From: Drechslerella dactyloides
Taxonomy: Eukaryota > Ascomycota > Orbiliomycetes > Orbiliales > Orbiliaceae
DNA: 64,000 nucleotides
Assembly: GCA_020064725.1 (NCBI GenBank)
Contig: JAGTWJ010000017.1
Span: 4,526,001 to 4,590,000, forward strand
Reading direction: 5' to 3'
Shown here: one piece after another, positions 45,218-56,054 of the stretch
Layout: each line of letters opens with the position of its first letter
Position numbering within the stretch: the stretch's first letter is position 1
Program-made: the position numbers and the translations under genes
Notes under the pieces: generated by a model
Databases searched by the model: none
What the model saw: only the letters and a program-made list of their open reading frames with translations
What the model was told of the DNA's origin: nothing

Positions 45218-45998
45218 ACGCACCTACCAATCTACATACCTACATACCCACCGACCTGTCTACCTAATTGGCTGCCTGGTATGAGAGAGATGTTCGCCTT
45301 GCCGGGATACAAATACTATATCGATAGCGATTATATCGACGGGTCGACGGAGCTGGGGTTGTTAGTGCATTTGGAGGTCCTGCGAGATTTGTCAGACGGC
45401 GGTGGACGATTGGTAATGCGGGGAATATAACATAACACCGGATACTACCTACACCCGACTACGCCGTTGACACTATTCGAAGAACTCGTAATTATCCCGC
45501 TATTGGTGTTACGCTTATTGAATCGTCGGTTGGGGCTGAGAGTGGAGTTTCTTTTTATTGATTTTTCCGATCGGAATGCTGTATTAATGGGGCGGTAAAC
45601 TTTGTCAATCGGTGTCCTTCTTGTCATCGATTCTCGGCGCATGCAGGATTGATTGGCCTGGCGTTTTACTCTACAGACGGATTATATTATTATATCATAC
45701 ACTATCATATCCCTTTCTTATACTATAAAGGTGTATACAGTATAGAATCTTTGATGCTCGAGCAATATCACTATTACAATTATTCTACGATAGCCATGAT
45801 CGAGATACCTTTTTGTGAGTGGGAAGAATAGTATAATGCTGTCGTCGGGATATCATCGTACAAGCGTTCTAGAACACGGCAGCCCGCAATCCCTCTATGT
45901 ACACATCTAAAATACACTTTGCCAGCCAGCCTCAATCTGTGGTATCCGGCGGCAAGCATACACCGGGTTTGTACCGGCATTATCGTGATTGCATCTCG
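45218..45998. other. Intergenic, convergent 3' ends
   Basis: Between the small membrane peptide and the DUF4748-like gene. AT-rich near 45670-45800. No gene supported. Confidence 0.45.
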
Positions 45999-46619
45999 CT
46001 AACTGAACCGGTCGCCCTTGCGCGCTCGGTACGGCTGCGCAGCCTCGAATTTACTCTTCGACGTCACCCGTTCGTCCTCATTGTCCGGCGTGTGGCGTGT
46101 CGGTGCTGGCTCCTGCAGCTCTGACAGCTGTGCGGCTAGTTGATCGCGGGCGCCTTCTGTCGCGCCTGGTACGTTTCCTCCTCCTGGGCCTACTCCTCGA
46201 GCTACCGATGAGGAAACGGTCTCTCCGCGGCCGATGGCTTCCAGTTCCTCGTTGCCTGCGGTGACGGGTGTCAGCGTAGATTTATATTGGAGGAATGTAG
46301 ATGGTAGACGGACGTTTCTGCGCTAGGATACGCTGCATGTGCTTCTCTCGTCGGTCCGCGTCGATGGACTTTTTCGCAAAATAGTACGCTGCTCCACCGC
46401 CTATATCCCTCACCGAATTAGCTAGTGTTTTTAAACCTGAGATTTTTTTTTGAATATGGCATACCGACTACCAGGGAGCCCCAGCCGAACCTAGTGACAT
46501 CCCGTCAGTATATATCGAACAGGTCGTATGCGTGTCGTCCGTACCAGAATGATTTAACCTGTGGCGCAGTCAGTCGCTGTCCGTAGACGGATAGTAAGAG
46601 TCGGACCTACCGTATTCAT
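45999..46619 (-). CDS. DUF4748-like small mitochondrial-type protein, micro-exon gene
   Basis: Assembled by eye from five exons: 46619-46611 (9 nt), 46558-46545 (14 nt), 46491-46466 (26 nt), 46400 to about 46308, and then about 46258-45999. The product begins MNTVKSFWFGWGSLVVGGGAAYYFAKKSIDADRREKH. This matches the FWFGWGSL...AYYFAKKSI-ADR start I associate with the fungal DUF4748 family, a single hydrophobic helix followed by a charged region. The C-terminus (PAPTRHTPDNEDE...KSKFEAAQPYRARKGDRFS) is also typical of the family. The splice phases of the first four exons are exact; the last intron uses a weak GTCCGT donor and is less sure. Function is unknown. Members look like small mitochondrial or membrane-associated proteins. 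It is divergent from the XPB gene with 306 bp between starts. Confidence 0.78.
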
Positions 46620-46925
46620 GATGCCGTAGATTATCAATGGAAAGAAACGCCTGAACGGATGGGATGGTGTGCATTGCGGAAACGTCGCGGCTACCGCCCG
46701 AAGCCGTCGGCCCGTTCTTTATATACGAACCCATCGAAAATGATGTCAGGCCACTCGCGGAACGCACCAGCCACACCGCATCCGTTCGCTCGTTCGTTCG
46801 CTGTGGCGGTGCGCATCGTTGAGTCCGACTTATTACCAATGTGAGATCCTGACGTCCATCTTCCCAGTCATATATACTACGCATCGCCGTTGCTTGCCCG
46901 CCACCAAGCATCGCAGGCAGCAACC
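46620..46925. promoter_or_regulatory. Shared divergent promoter, DUF4748-like gene and XPB
   Basis: 306 bp separate the two ATGs, so both core promoters must lie here. I see no clear TATA box. Confidence 0.55.
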
Positions 46926-49759
46926 ATGGCGACCAAGCGGAAAGGACCGATGAGTACGCGTCTCAACCTCCTCTGAACATCGCGACGGCGGCTGGATAGC
47001 TTGCTAACGTACGCGTCTAGATGAACTCCCAAAGGCGTCGGCGGGCACGAAGCGGGCGAAGCCAGATGAATCGAGCGGCGACGACGATGACCTGGAAGAA
47101 GAGGTGCCGGACGAGGAGGAGCAGGGCGCCCTCACCCGTACGCTCCCCCTCCCACCCGCAAGTACTTCAATGGCGAGGGCGGAAAGGCTGATGGATGTAT
47201 AGGCGTCATGGACAAGTTCAGCTTCGCGGGGGCGAGGGCCCGCGCCAACATGCCCGTCGGCGACGCCGTCTCCCGTCTCTTCAAGCGCGACGAACTCAGC
47301 TTCCTCAAGATGAAGCCAGACCACGAGTCTCGTCCCATGTGGATCAACCCTCGCAACGGCAAGATTATCCTCGAGAGCTTCTCGCCGCTCGCGCCCGCCG
47401 CGCAGGACTTTCTGACCGCCATTGCCGAACCGCTGTCCCGGCCGACGTACCTGCACGAGTACCGCATCACCCCTCACTCCCTCTACGCGGCTGTAAGCTA
47501 CTTTTCCTAGTTAGTATGAGGTTTTGCGCTTGCATTCGCTGAGTATGATGCGTAAAAGGTGTCTGTCGGCCTCGACCCGAAGGACATCGTCGCCGTCCTC
47601 GACCGATTCTCCAAAATTCCGATCCCCAACGAAATCGTCCAGTTCATCAACGGCTGCACGGGCTCCTACGGCAAGGTCAAGCTCGTCCTCAAGCACAATC
47701 GCTACTTCCTCGAATCCTCCGACATGAAGATGCTGCAGATCCTCCTCAAGAACCCCGTCATCGGCGAGCAGCGCGTCATCTCCGACGGCGGCGACGAAGA
47801 CGGCATCACGCGGGAGAGCGCACCCAAGATGGGCGCCCTCGTCATCCCCGGGACAAAGATCGCAGCGGGTGCAGCGCAGGGCCAGCAGATCACGCAGCAG
47901 AACGGCGTGGACGGCGAGGAGAAGCGCGAAGGGGAGAGTGCGGAGGAGCTATTCGCGACCGTTACAGCTCTTAAAGAGGGTGAGGACGACGATGACGACG
48001 ACGAAGACGCCGACGCGGTTCACTCGTTCGAGGTACACGCCGAGGGCGTCGAGAAGGTGCAGAAGGAGTGTCTGACGTTGGGCTACCCCCTCCTCGAGGA
48101 ATACGACTTTCGCAACGACCAGCGGAATGCGAATCTGGACATGGACCTGCGCCCGCAGGCGCAGATTCGGCATTACCAGGAGAAGAGCCTGAGCAAGATG
48201 TTTGGTAACGGGCGAGCGAAGAGCGGGATCATTGTCCTGCCGTGCGGCGCTGGGAAGACGCTGGTCGGCATCACGGCTGCCTGCACGATCAAGAAGAGCG
48301 TCGTCGTCCTGTGCACGTCGTCGTAAGTGGGCGTTCTATACGCATATCTCTAGAATTTCAGCTGACGAATTTGTTCACAGCATGTCGGTGGTGCAGTGGC
48401 GGAACGAGTTTCTGAAGTGGAGCACAATCAACCCCGACCAGATCGCGGTCTTCACGTCCGAGAACAAGGAGCGCTTCAGAGGCGACGCGGGCATCATCGT
48501 ATCGACGTACTCCATGGTCACCAACTCCCGCAACCGCTCTCACGACTCGCAAAAGATGATGGACTTTCTGACGGGCCGAGAATGGGGGCTGCTGCTCCTC
48601 GACGAAGTCCACGTTGTGCCTGCCAACATTTTCCGCCGCGTCATCCACAGCATCGCCACGCACTCCAAGCTGGGACTCACGGCTACGCTGCTGCGTGAGG
48701 ACGACAAGATTCAGGATCTCAACTTTTTGATTGGGCCCAAGCTGTACGAGGCAAACTGGATGGAGCTGTCGGAGCAGGGCCATATCGCGCGCGTACAGTG
48801 CGCGGAGGTGTGGTGTCCGATGACGACGGAGTTCTACCAGGAATACCTGAAGGAGACGCCCAGAAAACGCGCCCTCTTCTACATCATGAACCCGCGAAAG
48901 TATGCTCTCCCCAACTTCATTCCAGTCATGTGACGCCGCCTAACGTGAATGATCTAGATTCCAAGCGTGCCAGTTCCTGATCGACTACCACGAAAAACGC
49001 GGCGACAAAATCATCGTCTTCTCCGACAACGTCTTCGCCCTGGCCGCGTACGCGCGCAAGCTCAACAAACCTTACATCTACGGCGGCACCCCGCAACAAG
49101 AACGCCTCAAGATCCTGCAAAACTTCCAGCGCAACGAGCTCATCAACACCGTCTTCCTGTCGAAAATCGGAGACACTAGCCTTGACCTGCCCGAGGCCAC
49201 CTGTCTAATCCAGGTGTCCTCGCACTACGGTTCCCGTCGACAGGAAGCCCAACGGCTCGGCCGCATCCTCCGAGCCAAGCGCCGTAACGACGAAGGTTTC
49301 AATGCCTTCTTCTACTCGCTCGTCAGCAAGGATACCGCCGAAATGTACTACTCCTCCAAACGCCAGGCCTTCCTCGTCGACCAGGGGTACGCTTTCAAAG
49401 TCATCACCCACCTCCAGGGGATAGAGAACCTGCCCGGACTAGCGTATGACACCCCCATCGAACGGCGGGAGCTGCTGCAGAGCGTGCTGCTCGAGAACGC
49501 GCAGAACGCGGACGTCAACTCGATCGAGCGCGAGACCGACGGCGGCTTCTTCGACCGGACACGCGGGGACTGGCGTGGCAAGGGCGGCGCGGTGGTGAAG
49601 CGGAACGCGGCGCGGCTGAGCGGGTTGTCCGGCGGTGATACGATGGCGTACGTGGAGCAGAATGCGAGTGCGAACAAGAAGATCAAGGTGGCGCCGGGCC
49701 AGCAGAATAAATTCATGAAGAAGCTGAAGAGCGATGCGGTGAAGAAGGCGCGGGGTTAG
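46926..49759 (+). CDS. ssl2: TFIIH DNA helicase XPB/Ssl2 (Rad25)
   Basis: 3'-5' DNA translocase of TFIIH that opens promoter DNA for RNA polymerase II and acts in nucleotide excision repair; nuclear. 839 residues from exons 46926-46953, 47021-47137, 47203-47492, 47559-48322, 48381-48899 and 48958-49759. The acidic N-terminus leads to the damage-recognition region (FLKMKPDHESRPMWINP, LHEYRITPHSLYAAVSVGLDP). Helicase motifs: Q/I IRHYQEKSLSKMFGNGRAKSGIIVLPCGAGKTLVG, II LLLDEVHVVPA, III LTATLLREDDK (RED motif), IV-V KIIVFSDNVFALAAYARKLNKPYIYGG and IGDTSLDLPEA, and VI SRRQEAQRLGRILRAKRR. The protein ends KSDAVKKARG at TAG (49757-49759). The N-terminus is shorter than in many ascomycetes. Secure call. 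Confidence 0.97.
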
Positions 49760-50097
49760 AAGGCCAGCGACATCGGAACTGCGGAGTTTATCAGCGAGAA
49801 TAAGAAGGTTGACGAGCGGGAGGCGGCGCGGCCGCGGCGGGACACGCGCGGGATGAATTTGATAGATAGGGGGTGGGGCGGGGGTAGATAGACTGGTGTA
49901 GGCCTGTATGTATATTGGATGGCGTTCCGGGTAGAGGGTGTCGTGTCTTTTTATGACGTTACGATTGGGGGGTATACGATACTGTATTGCACAAAAATTC
50001 TAGAACTAGAATGGCATTATTATATTAACATTACACATTATGATTATATACAAACGTTTATATATACGATACTCCGACAAGCATAATGAGGTTAGAT
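49760..50097. other. Intergenic, convergent 3' ends
   Basis: Begins with 44 sense codons in frame after the XPB stop, then untranslated sequence. Otherwise nothing recognisable. Confidence 0.5.
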
Positions 50098-51207
50098 CTA
50101 GTACCCTTGGTACGCCATCCGTATCGTCTTCTCCCACGCGCGCGCAGCGATCGTCCGCGCCTCCAGACTGTACTCCTGGCTCTCGGGAAACACCTCCGTC
50201 GCTGCCCAACAGGCGTCCCGAAACGGGCACTGCGCAGCATCAGCCCCGTCCGCAAACCGATACTTCTGCAAACACGCCTTACAAAACGCATGACTGACCA
50301 CGCCGTTCGCGTCCGGCGTCGCGTGGGGAGCGAAGCTCCAGAACTGCGGTGGTACATCATGACACGTCACGACGGGGCACGTCATCACCTTGCTGCAGAA
50401 ATAGCATACCTGTCGCGGCGCCTCGCTGCCTATCAGACCGGAGAACAACCGGACGAAAGCGGAATGCAGCGCTGGTATCCGTGGTTCCCGCTGTACTTGC
50501 ACGCGCCGACTGAACAGTCCCGGACGGTATCCGAGCGTGGCGTCGACGCAGTCGCTGCAGCTGATGTGGTGGGTGCCCGTGCGCGGATTCGTAAAGGTGA
50601 CGGGGTCGTTGTAGATTTGCTTGCAGGTTTGGCATTTCAGCGCGCGCGGCCAGTTGTCCTTGTCGATTTCGCGCAGGGCGCGGTACGATGGCTGTTCTTG
50701 ACCGCCGCCGGGCCCGGGGAAGGCGTATTCGCCGTAGGGGCTGTATTTGCCGTAGGCGCGTTGGCCGAAGGGGTTGTACGTATGCTGCTGCCCGTAGTCG
50801 CCGGTGGCGGCGTAGCGGACGTGGAAGTCGCAGAAGCGGTAGGCCGGGTTGGTTATCGGTGCTGGACAGCGCGGGTACTGGCATTTGGCGGGGTGTCCGT
50901 AGCTTTGGCGGTAGCTGTGGCCGGAGCCGGGGCTCTGGTACCCGTACCCGTATCCATCGTAGTCGTCGTCGTAGCCGGGGTGTTGGTATCCGTAGCCGTA
51001 TCCCGGGTGGCGGCGGTAGTGCCCGTTGTAGCCACGGCTCTGTGGGCGGTAGTAGCCGTTGTAGCCGCGTTGTTGGTACCCGTAGTAGCCTCCGTGGGTG
51101 CGGTAGTGGGCACCGTGGGCACCGTGGGGTGGGGGACTGTAGTAGTTTCGCTGCTGGTAGTAGCCGTTGTGCGGGTATCCGTATCCGTATCCGTATCTCC
51201 AGGACAT
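50098..51207 (-). CDS. Tyr/Gly-rich low-complexity protein with Cys clusters, unknown
   Basis: A 369-residue intronless frame that I cannot assign to a family. Residues 1-105 are a low-complexity domain of Tyr, Gly, His, Gln and Arg (repeats such as GYGYGY, RGYNG and HPGYGYG), like prion-like domains that phase-separate. The rest has paired cysteines at 109/114, 126 (+His129), 192/195, 217/220, 268/271, 277/282, 309/312 and 327/333. CQTCKQIYNDPVTF...CSDC reads like a U-box/RING half, and CYFCSKV...CKACLQKY...CPFRDAC like zinc-binding knuckles. A RING-type ubiquitin ligase or RNA-granule protein is conceivable but inferred. The opposite strand is open over the same region, a by-product of the GC-rich repeats. 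The ATG at 51207 is the first in frame. Confidence 0.72.
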   Translation of the reverse strand: MSWRYGYGYGYPHNGYYQQRNYYSPPPHGAHGAHYRTHGGYYGYQQRGYNGYYRPQSRGYNGHYRRHPGYGYGYQHPGYDDDYDGYGYGYQSPGSGHSYRQSYGHPAKCQYPRCPAPITNPAYRFCDFHVRYAATGDYGQQHTYNPFGQRAYGKYSPYGEYAFPGPGGGQEQPSYRALREIDKDNWPRALKCQTCKQIYNDPVTFTNPRTGTHHISCSDCVDATLGYRPGLFSRRVQVQREPRIPALHSAFVRLFSGLIGSEAPRQVCYFCSKVMTCPVVTCHDVPPQFWSFAPHATPDANGVVSHAFCKACLQKYRFADGADAAQCPFRDACWAATEVFPESQEYSLEARTIAARAWEKTIRMAYQGY

Positions 51208-53168
51208 GATGTTTTTATTTTGTCAGGTGCTGGATTTAGTATATATAAATGTCTAAAGTATATATCTTTTGACTGGGCAAGAGCGCTGAAAGAGCTGAAA
51301 GAGAGAATATAGTTGGTTGTTTTGGGAAAATATCGGTAACGACCGTGGAGGGTGGAGATGATTGCGCAAAATTGAAATTGAGCGAGGGACAAAGGAGGAC
51401 TGTGGGGAGTTTATAAGGGCTCTTAAATTAAGGGCAGAATTATGGCTCGAATGATCTCTTGGAGATGTGTTCAATGGTGGTATCTGTGTCGATAGGGCTA
51501 TAGGGCTCGTCCAGCTGTATCGTGGTCGCGGCGTGGGCGCCACGATATCAAATCCAGCAAACTGCCTCATGAATAGACACGTGCTCGCCACGAGGCTATA
51601 GTTTTGCCTTGTTCACGGACTGCCGCATTTTCCAGCGGGGGTCATCGTGTATAGGCCCATAGCAATGACCGGAGCCATCGTATCACTATCTGTGAAATCG
51701 CCGACATTTCGAGTAGTCTGGGATATCCACGTCTCGAAGCAATGTTCTGATCATGGTGTGTTGTCGATGCAGAATGCAACAATGCTCCAAGGTCGCACAA
51801 AGTCTCAGCTGTGGTCTCGCAAACAAAGTCATTCTTCCAGTCGGCTAATGCATTGCAAAGGAACAACAGAAAAACTAGAGTCTACGGGAAGGCGTCTGGC
51901 TTGCGAGACAAGAGTCTACGGAAGATGACTGGAACCGGAACAGGACGGCGGAGAGTCGCAGTAGTATGGAATGCCGACCGACTAAGCCCTATCAGCTATC
52001 AAGGGATATCTTAGTCTCGGAACAGACGCAGGCACTGGCGAGCCAAACTCGTGAGGTAACTTCCAACAGACGACTTAAGCGTCAAATTATCTGGATTGAT
52101 ACGTGCAACTCCTTCTAGAAGGAACTGGACCTGGATTACCCGACCTATCAGCTGCAGTCAGCCATCGATAACATGAAAATAGGTGCCGCCATAGAAGTCC
52201 GTGGGAAACAATATCCCGATCCCGAACGCCACGTTCGCATCCGCTGCCAGGAACGGCAAGCGTTGGCTTGCTGTCTGATTAGGGCTTTCTCTCGCGCTGA
52301 CCGCTTCCCCTTTCACATTTACAGGATTCAAAACGAACCTCGCCGGCTGGCGAGTCTTTCGACGATAACGCCGTCATCGTCACCCGGAGGACAGGTAGGT
52401 CCCAAGCCGCTTCCGGGGAATTGAACGGCAGACGGAAGCGCAGGCTATCCCGTCCGCTTGAGAAGCTCGCCAAGATCTGCAAAGGGAGCCTGCATATGCT
52501 CTCGCGTCGATAGGGAAGTCTCCTAGCGCCTGGAGGCTATCTTATCACCCGATCCTGGCCTCACTAGCCCTGCTATCTTGCGAGCCTGCCAGTCTCATCG
52601 ACCTGCCTTATCGACAAGGACACATGAGTGCTCGGTGCGTCGTGCTCGCAATCAAATCGGGGATGGGGATCTGATTTACCACCTCGCCCTTATTGGGTCG
52701 CGCTTCTTGAGCTATCGGGGCTAGGTAGAGCCGCTTCGGACAGGCCATAGCGGCCGCTTATTCGTCAATATACCTCTAGCCCCAGATTTTGCTTTGGCCG
52801 TGGCGTTTCTGCGGGTAGGATGCCTTGAACGTGTTTGAATGCCTGATTCGGGCTGGTCTATCCGGCAAAACCAGGAAGAGCGTTACACAACAATGACTGG
52901 CCGTATATATATATAACGTCCCGGTTATCCGTCCTTGAGAATTAAAATCTCCATTACGACAGTACCGATCGATCTCACATTCATTCTACACGCTCTTTGC
53001 AGCTTACATTCATTCTTTGAATTTTTCTTTTTTGTTTATTTTCATCGCTCTCTTTTCTTTTGCCAGCTGCTTGCATTCCTTTGCGGATATACCACAATCT
53101 CAACACCACATAGAATAGAACGAAGGGGTTTCGGCAATCGTGCACTTGTGTTAAAATAGTTGGACAAA
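51208..53168. other. Intergenic region, divergent genes
   Basis: No intact gene supported. Carries an inverted TCTCGCAA pair (51813-51908) and a coding-like frame fragment (52123-52424). A TATATATATA tract at 52904-52915, some 260 bp before the GPI-protein start, may be its TATA region. Confidence 0.45.
51811..51911. repeat. Inverted TCTCGCAA pair, foldback-like
   Basis: GTGGTCTCGCAAAC at 51811 faces GGCTTGCGAGACAAG near 51897-51911. The pair resembles the 14.8 kb foldback with a longer loop. Confidence 0.55.
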
Positions 53169-54253
53169 ATGGTTTCAGTAAAGGTTTCAGCGCTTCTCCT
53201 CCTCCCTGCTCTAGTCCTTGCGGATAGCAGCTTCACCATGGACAAGAATGGCGGCCCCTTGGTCCCCAAGATCCCGACCGGCAATAAGGATGCGGCCTGC
53301 ACTGAAGCCTACAAGCAGCCGATCACCTGCGAGTCTGCCATCATGATGAACATGGACCCCAAAGACAAGTCACACCCGCCCGACGAAAAGAGCTTGGACA
53401 AGCTCTGCACTCCGAAATGCCTGTCGAGTCTGCAAAGCTGGATCCGCGGCAAGGGAGCCTGCGATTCTGCCAAGTTCCTCGACTTCCTCGGGATCTCTAA
53501 CTCTACAGCCGATAAGCAGTACTCCGACTCAGACCTGGAGCAGTTCTTCATCAACGAGGTCTATTGGGACAAATGCTTGACCGAATTGTATGTCTTTTCA
53601 ATCCTCATACACCTACCTTGGGTACGGTATAGCTAATAACAATAATCTACAGAAACCTCAAGTATGGTTCCAGCAAATATTGCGCCGTCCAGGCTGCGGA
53701 GGCATACAGCGGCAAAGCCGGCGCCAAGATCCCCACCAATTTCGACCCCAATGATGCCGAAACCTTCTGCGGGGCTACCACCTGTGGCGCCCAGTCCGCC
53801 TACCTGTGGGCCCCCAAGAAGATCATCAACAAGGTCGCCGGCGGTAAGAAGACTACGAAGCGTGACGGCGGCCACAAGCCAGCTAAAAAGCCCCCTGTCA
53901 AGAGCACTGAAACCAAGGGCGAGCTGATCAGCCTGAAGGACGCTTGCCCCAAGATTGATACCAGCCGCTTCCCCAAGCGTGAGGAAGCCAACAAGGCCGG
54001 CGGTGCAGCTGCCACAGATTCCGCAGCGAAGGGCGGCAAGACCGGCGCTGCTGCGGCTAACGGCACAGCGGTTGCGAAGACGACCGGTGCCGGTGCCGCC
54101 GCCGCCGCAAAAACCGGAACTGCCGCTGCCCGCGGCGCAGAAAAGACCGGTGGGGCGGCCGTTTCGACGAATGTCGCACAGCAAGTATCCATGGTCGAAA
54201 GGAGCGTGGCTATTTCCGCGCTGCTCGTTGCCGTTGCCTTCACGCTTTGGTAG
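53169..54253 (+). CDS. GPI-anchored Cys-rich cell-surface protein
   Basis: A secreted, probably wall- or membrane-anchored protein of 339 residues from exons 53169-53587 and 53653-54253. The signal peptide is MVSVKVSALLLLPALVLA. Residues 20-190 carry about ten Cys, including ACTEAYKQPITCESA, KLCTPKCLSSLQSW, GACDSAKF, DKCL, KYCAVQ and FCGATTCG. The KLCTPKCLSSLQSW element resembles the Cys-rich spacers around LysM modules, but no LysM motif is present. Next comes a Lys/Ala/Thr/Gly-rich stalk, then a C-terminal hydrophobic segment (SVAISALLVAVAFTLW) with small residues before it, the layout of a GPI signal. The function is unknown; a role at the cell surface is inferred. The CCTTGAG to TTG start upstream is not needed, as ATG 53169 fits the signal peptide. 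Confidence 0.8.
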
Positions 54254-56054
54254 ACGTGAAAAAGTTACACGTGGATTCACCAGTATACGTACTTTTTCAT
54301 GGTGGGGCTCTCGTGATAGCTTGGCTTCGTGGATATCAACCAATAGCTGTAGCGTACCTTTTATACCATTGTCTTATCGATCTTCAGCGGCATTATCGAC
54401 GTGCATGTATGGCTTGGCTTGTGCTCTAGGTTCCTTTCGTTTCTCTCTCATCCACCCACTTGTATATCTCCGGGCAGATACGCAGGCGGTTCTCTTGAGT
54501 TCTATGTATCGGGTTAACTCTGCTTAGCTGGAAAAAGCGGCTTTTCAGTTTCTCTTGTCTTTGGCTTCTCTCTGGTTTTCTTTCTTTGGTTTCATGGGGT
54601 TCGAGCCTGTATATATACCTTGTAGCCCTCAGTGGGTCGGCGTTATGACAAGTATTCTGGATATGCAGCTTCGAGTACCAAATTTAGGATATATATACCT
54701 CTTTTAGGTCTCCTTACGCGTAGAGGTGCCTACACGGATGCAAGAATAGGCTATATATAGTTTAGGCGTGTAGCTGACTGTCACATACTGCATTACGTGG
54801 ATCTGCGCCTGAGTGTGTGGCCTAGTGATGGTCATATAGAGCTCAATGCAAGTAGTTGCAATTGATAGAGTTGAGGCCCCACGGGCTTCATATTTGCTTT
54901 GAATTTGTTGACTTTTAAGACTACTTGGCACTACAATGCAGTGCTAGCTATGGTGCCATCCCCAAGCAAATCAAATCAAGCTATGATACGTTTTACGATT
55001 GCGAACACACAGCTATCGGCCGAAACTTGAAAATTGGCGTTTGGTTGCACGGCGCCGGCTCTTAGAATACAGGATTGCTGCTTGTGACATGGGTCTGCAG
55101 TGTATGGGAAGCTTGTATCACGAGTATGATTGGAGTGTAAGGCTTCTACTTGTTTGACACCTGGAATAGGCAAATTTATAAAGATTCCCTTTTACCGTGC
55201 TATAGTGCTAGCGAGCCGATTAAGATAAGGTCCTAGCTGCAAATTCTCTCGGGCCGCTGAAAAGCCTAGGCTCGATGCATGTAGGTAAAACCGAACTTTT
55301 AATGGCCCAGGGCCAGAGATCTATGAAGCCTGTTCAATCAAAGATTGAATGGCACCTCTATGATTTGCGAAAATTCGATCGGCCGAGAGATTGAAGAATA
55401 GCCGTTACACACCAGACCTAGCTGGCCGAGTACACGTATCTATATACGCCCATGAACATGTGAAGCCAAGTACGGAACTAGTTCGATAGGTCGCACAAAC
55501 AAGGCTTTGGCCGATTCGGCTAGTTTGAACGCTCAATTTGATTGGAGATCATCATGATATGAGCCTGCTGTGCGACGTGTGCGAAAGGATGCATGCATAC
55601 ATCGGAGGGCAAAAATTACGTCTTCATTAGGCACAATTAGTGGTAGGATCCGGAGAGGGGTTGAGTGAGAGTACAGCCGGCTTTATATGTTCTACGGGGA
55701 TGTAGCGCAGGCTTATCGAAGCTCGAGGGTCGGAAGTTTCGTGTGAAAACATCATATTTTCAGGGTCGGTGGGCAATTTCAATTCCGCATCATACATATG
55801 CTTTGCTTCAGTCTTTCCTAAGCCTTATTCCACGGCCTTGAAACATTTGTTCCAAGCAATACGGTCGACTCGGAGGCAAAACACGTATATCTATGTACAA
55901 GGAGTCGAATATCTGCCCTTTTGTCATCTGCGTGCAGATGCATGAAGCTTTGCAATTTGGCTGTCAATTCCGAAGCTGGTTCTCTAGTATATATCATCGG
56001 CCTTCATTCACATCTGTCTAGGTCGCATCGATTCTTTCTCTGGAGGTAAATAGG
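54254..56054. other. Intergenic region, 1.8 kb
   Basis: No gene supported. The first ~300 bases are probably the 3' UTR of the GPI-protein gene; the last ~200 should hold the CFEM promoter. Confidence 0.45.

Noticed and set aside
50086..51312. 408-residue plus-strand frame opposite the Tyr/Gly-rich gene
   Set aside because: It is the antisense of the repeats: Val/Ala-rich with no recognisable domain, whereas the minus frame has ordered Cys pairs and a clean start.
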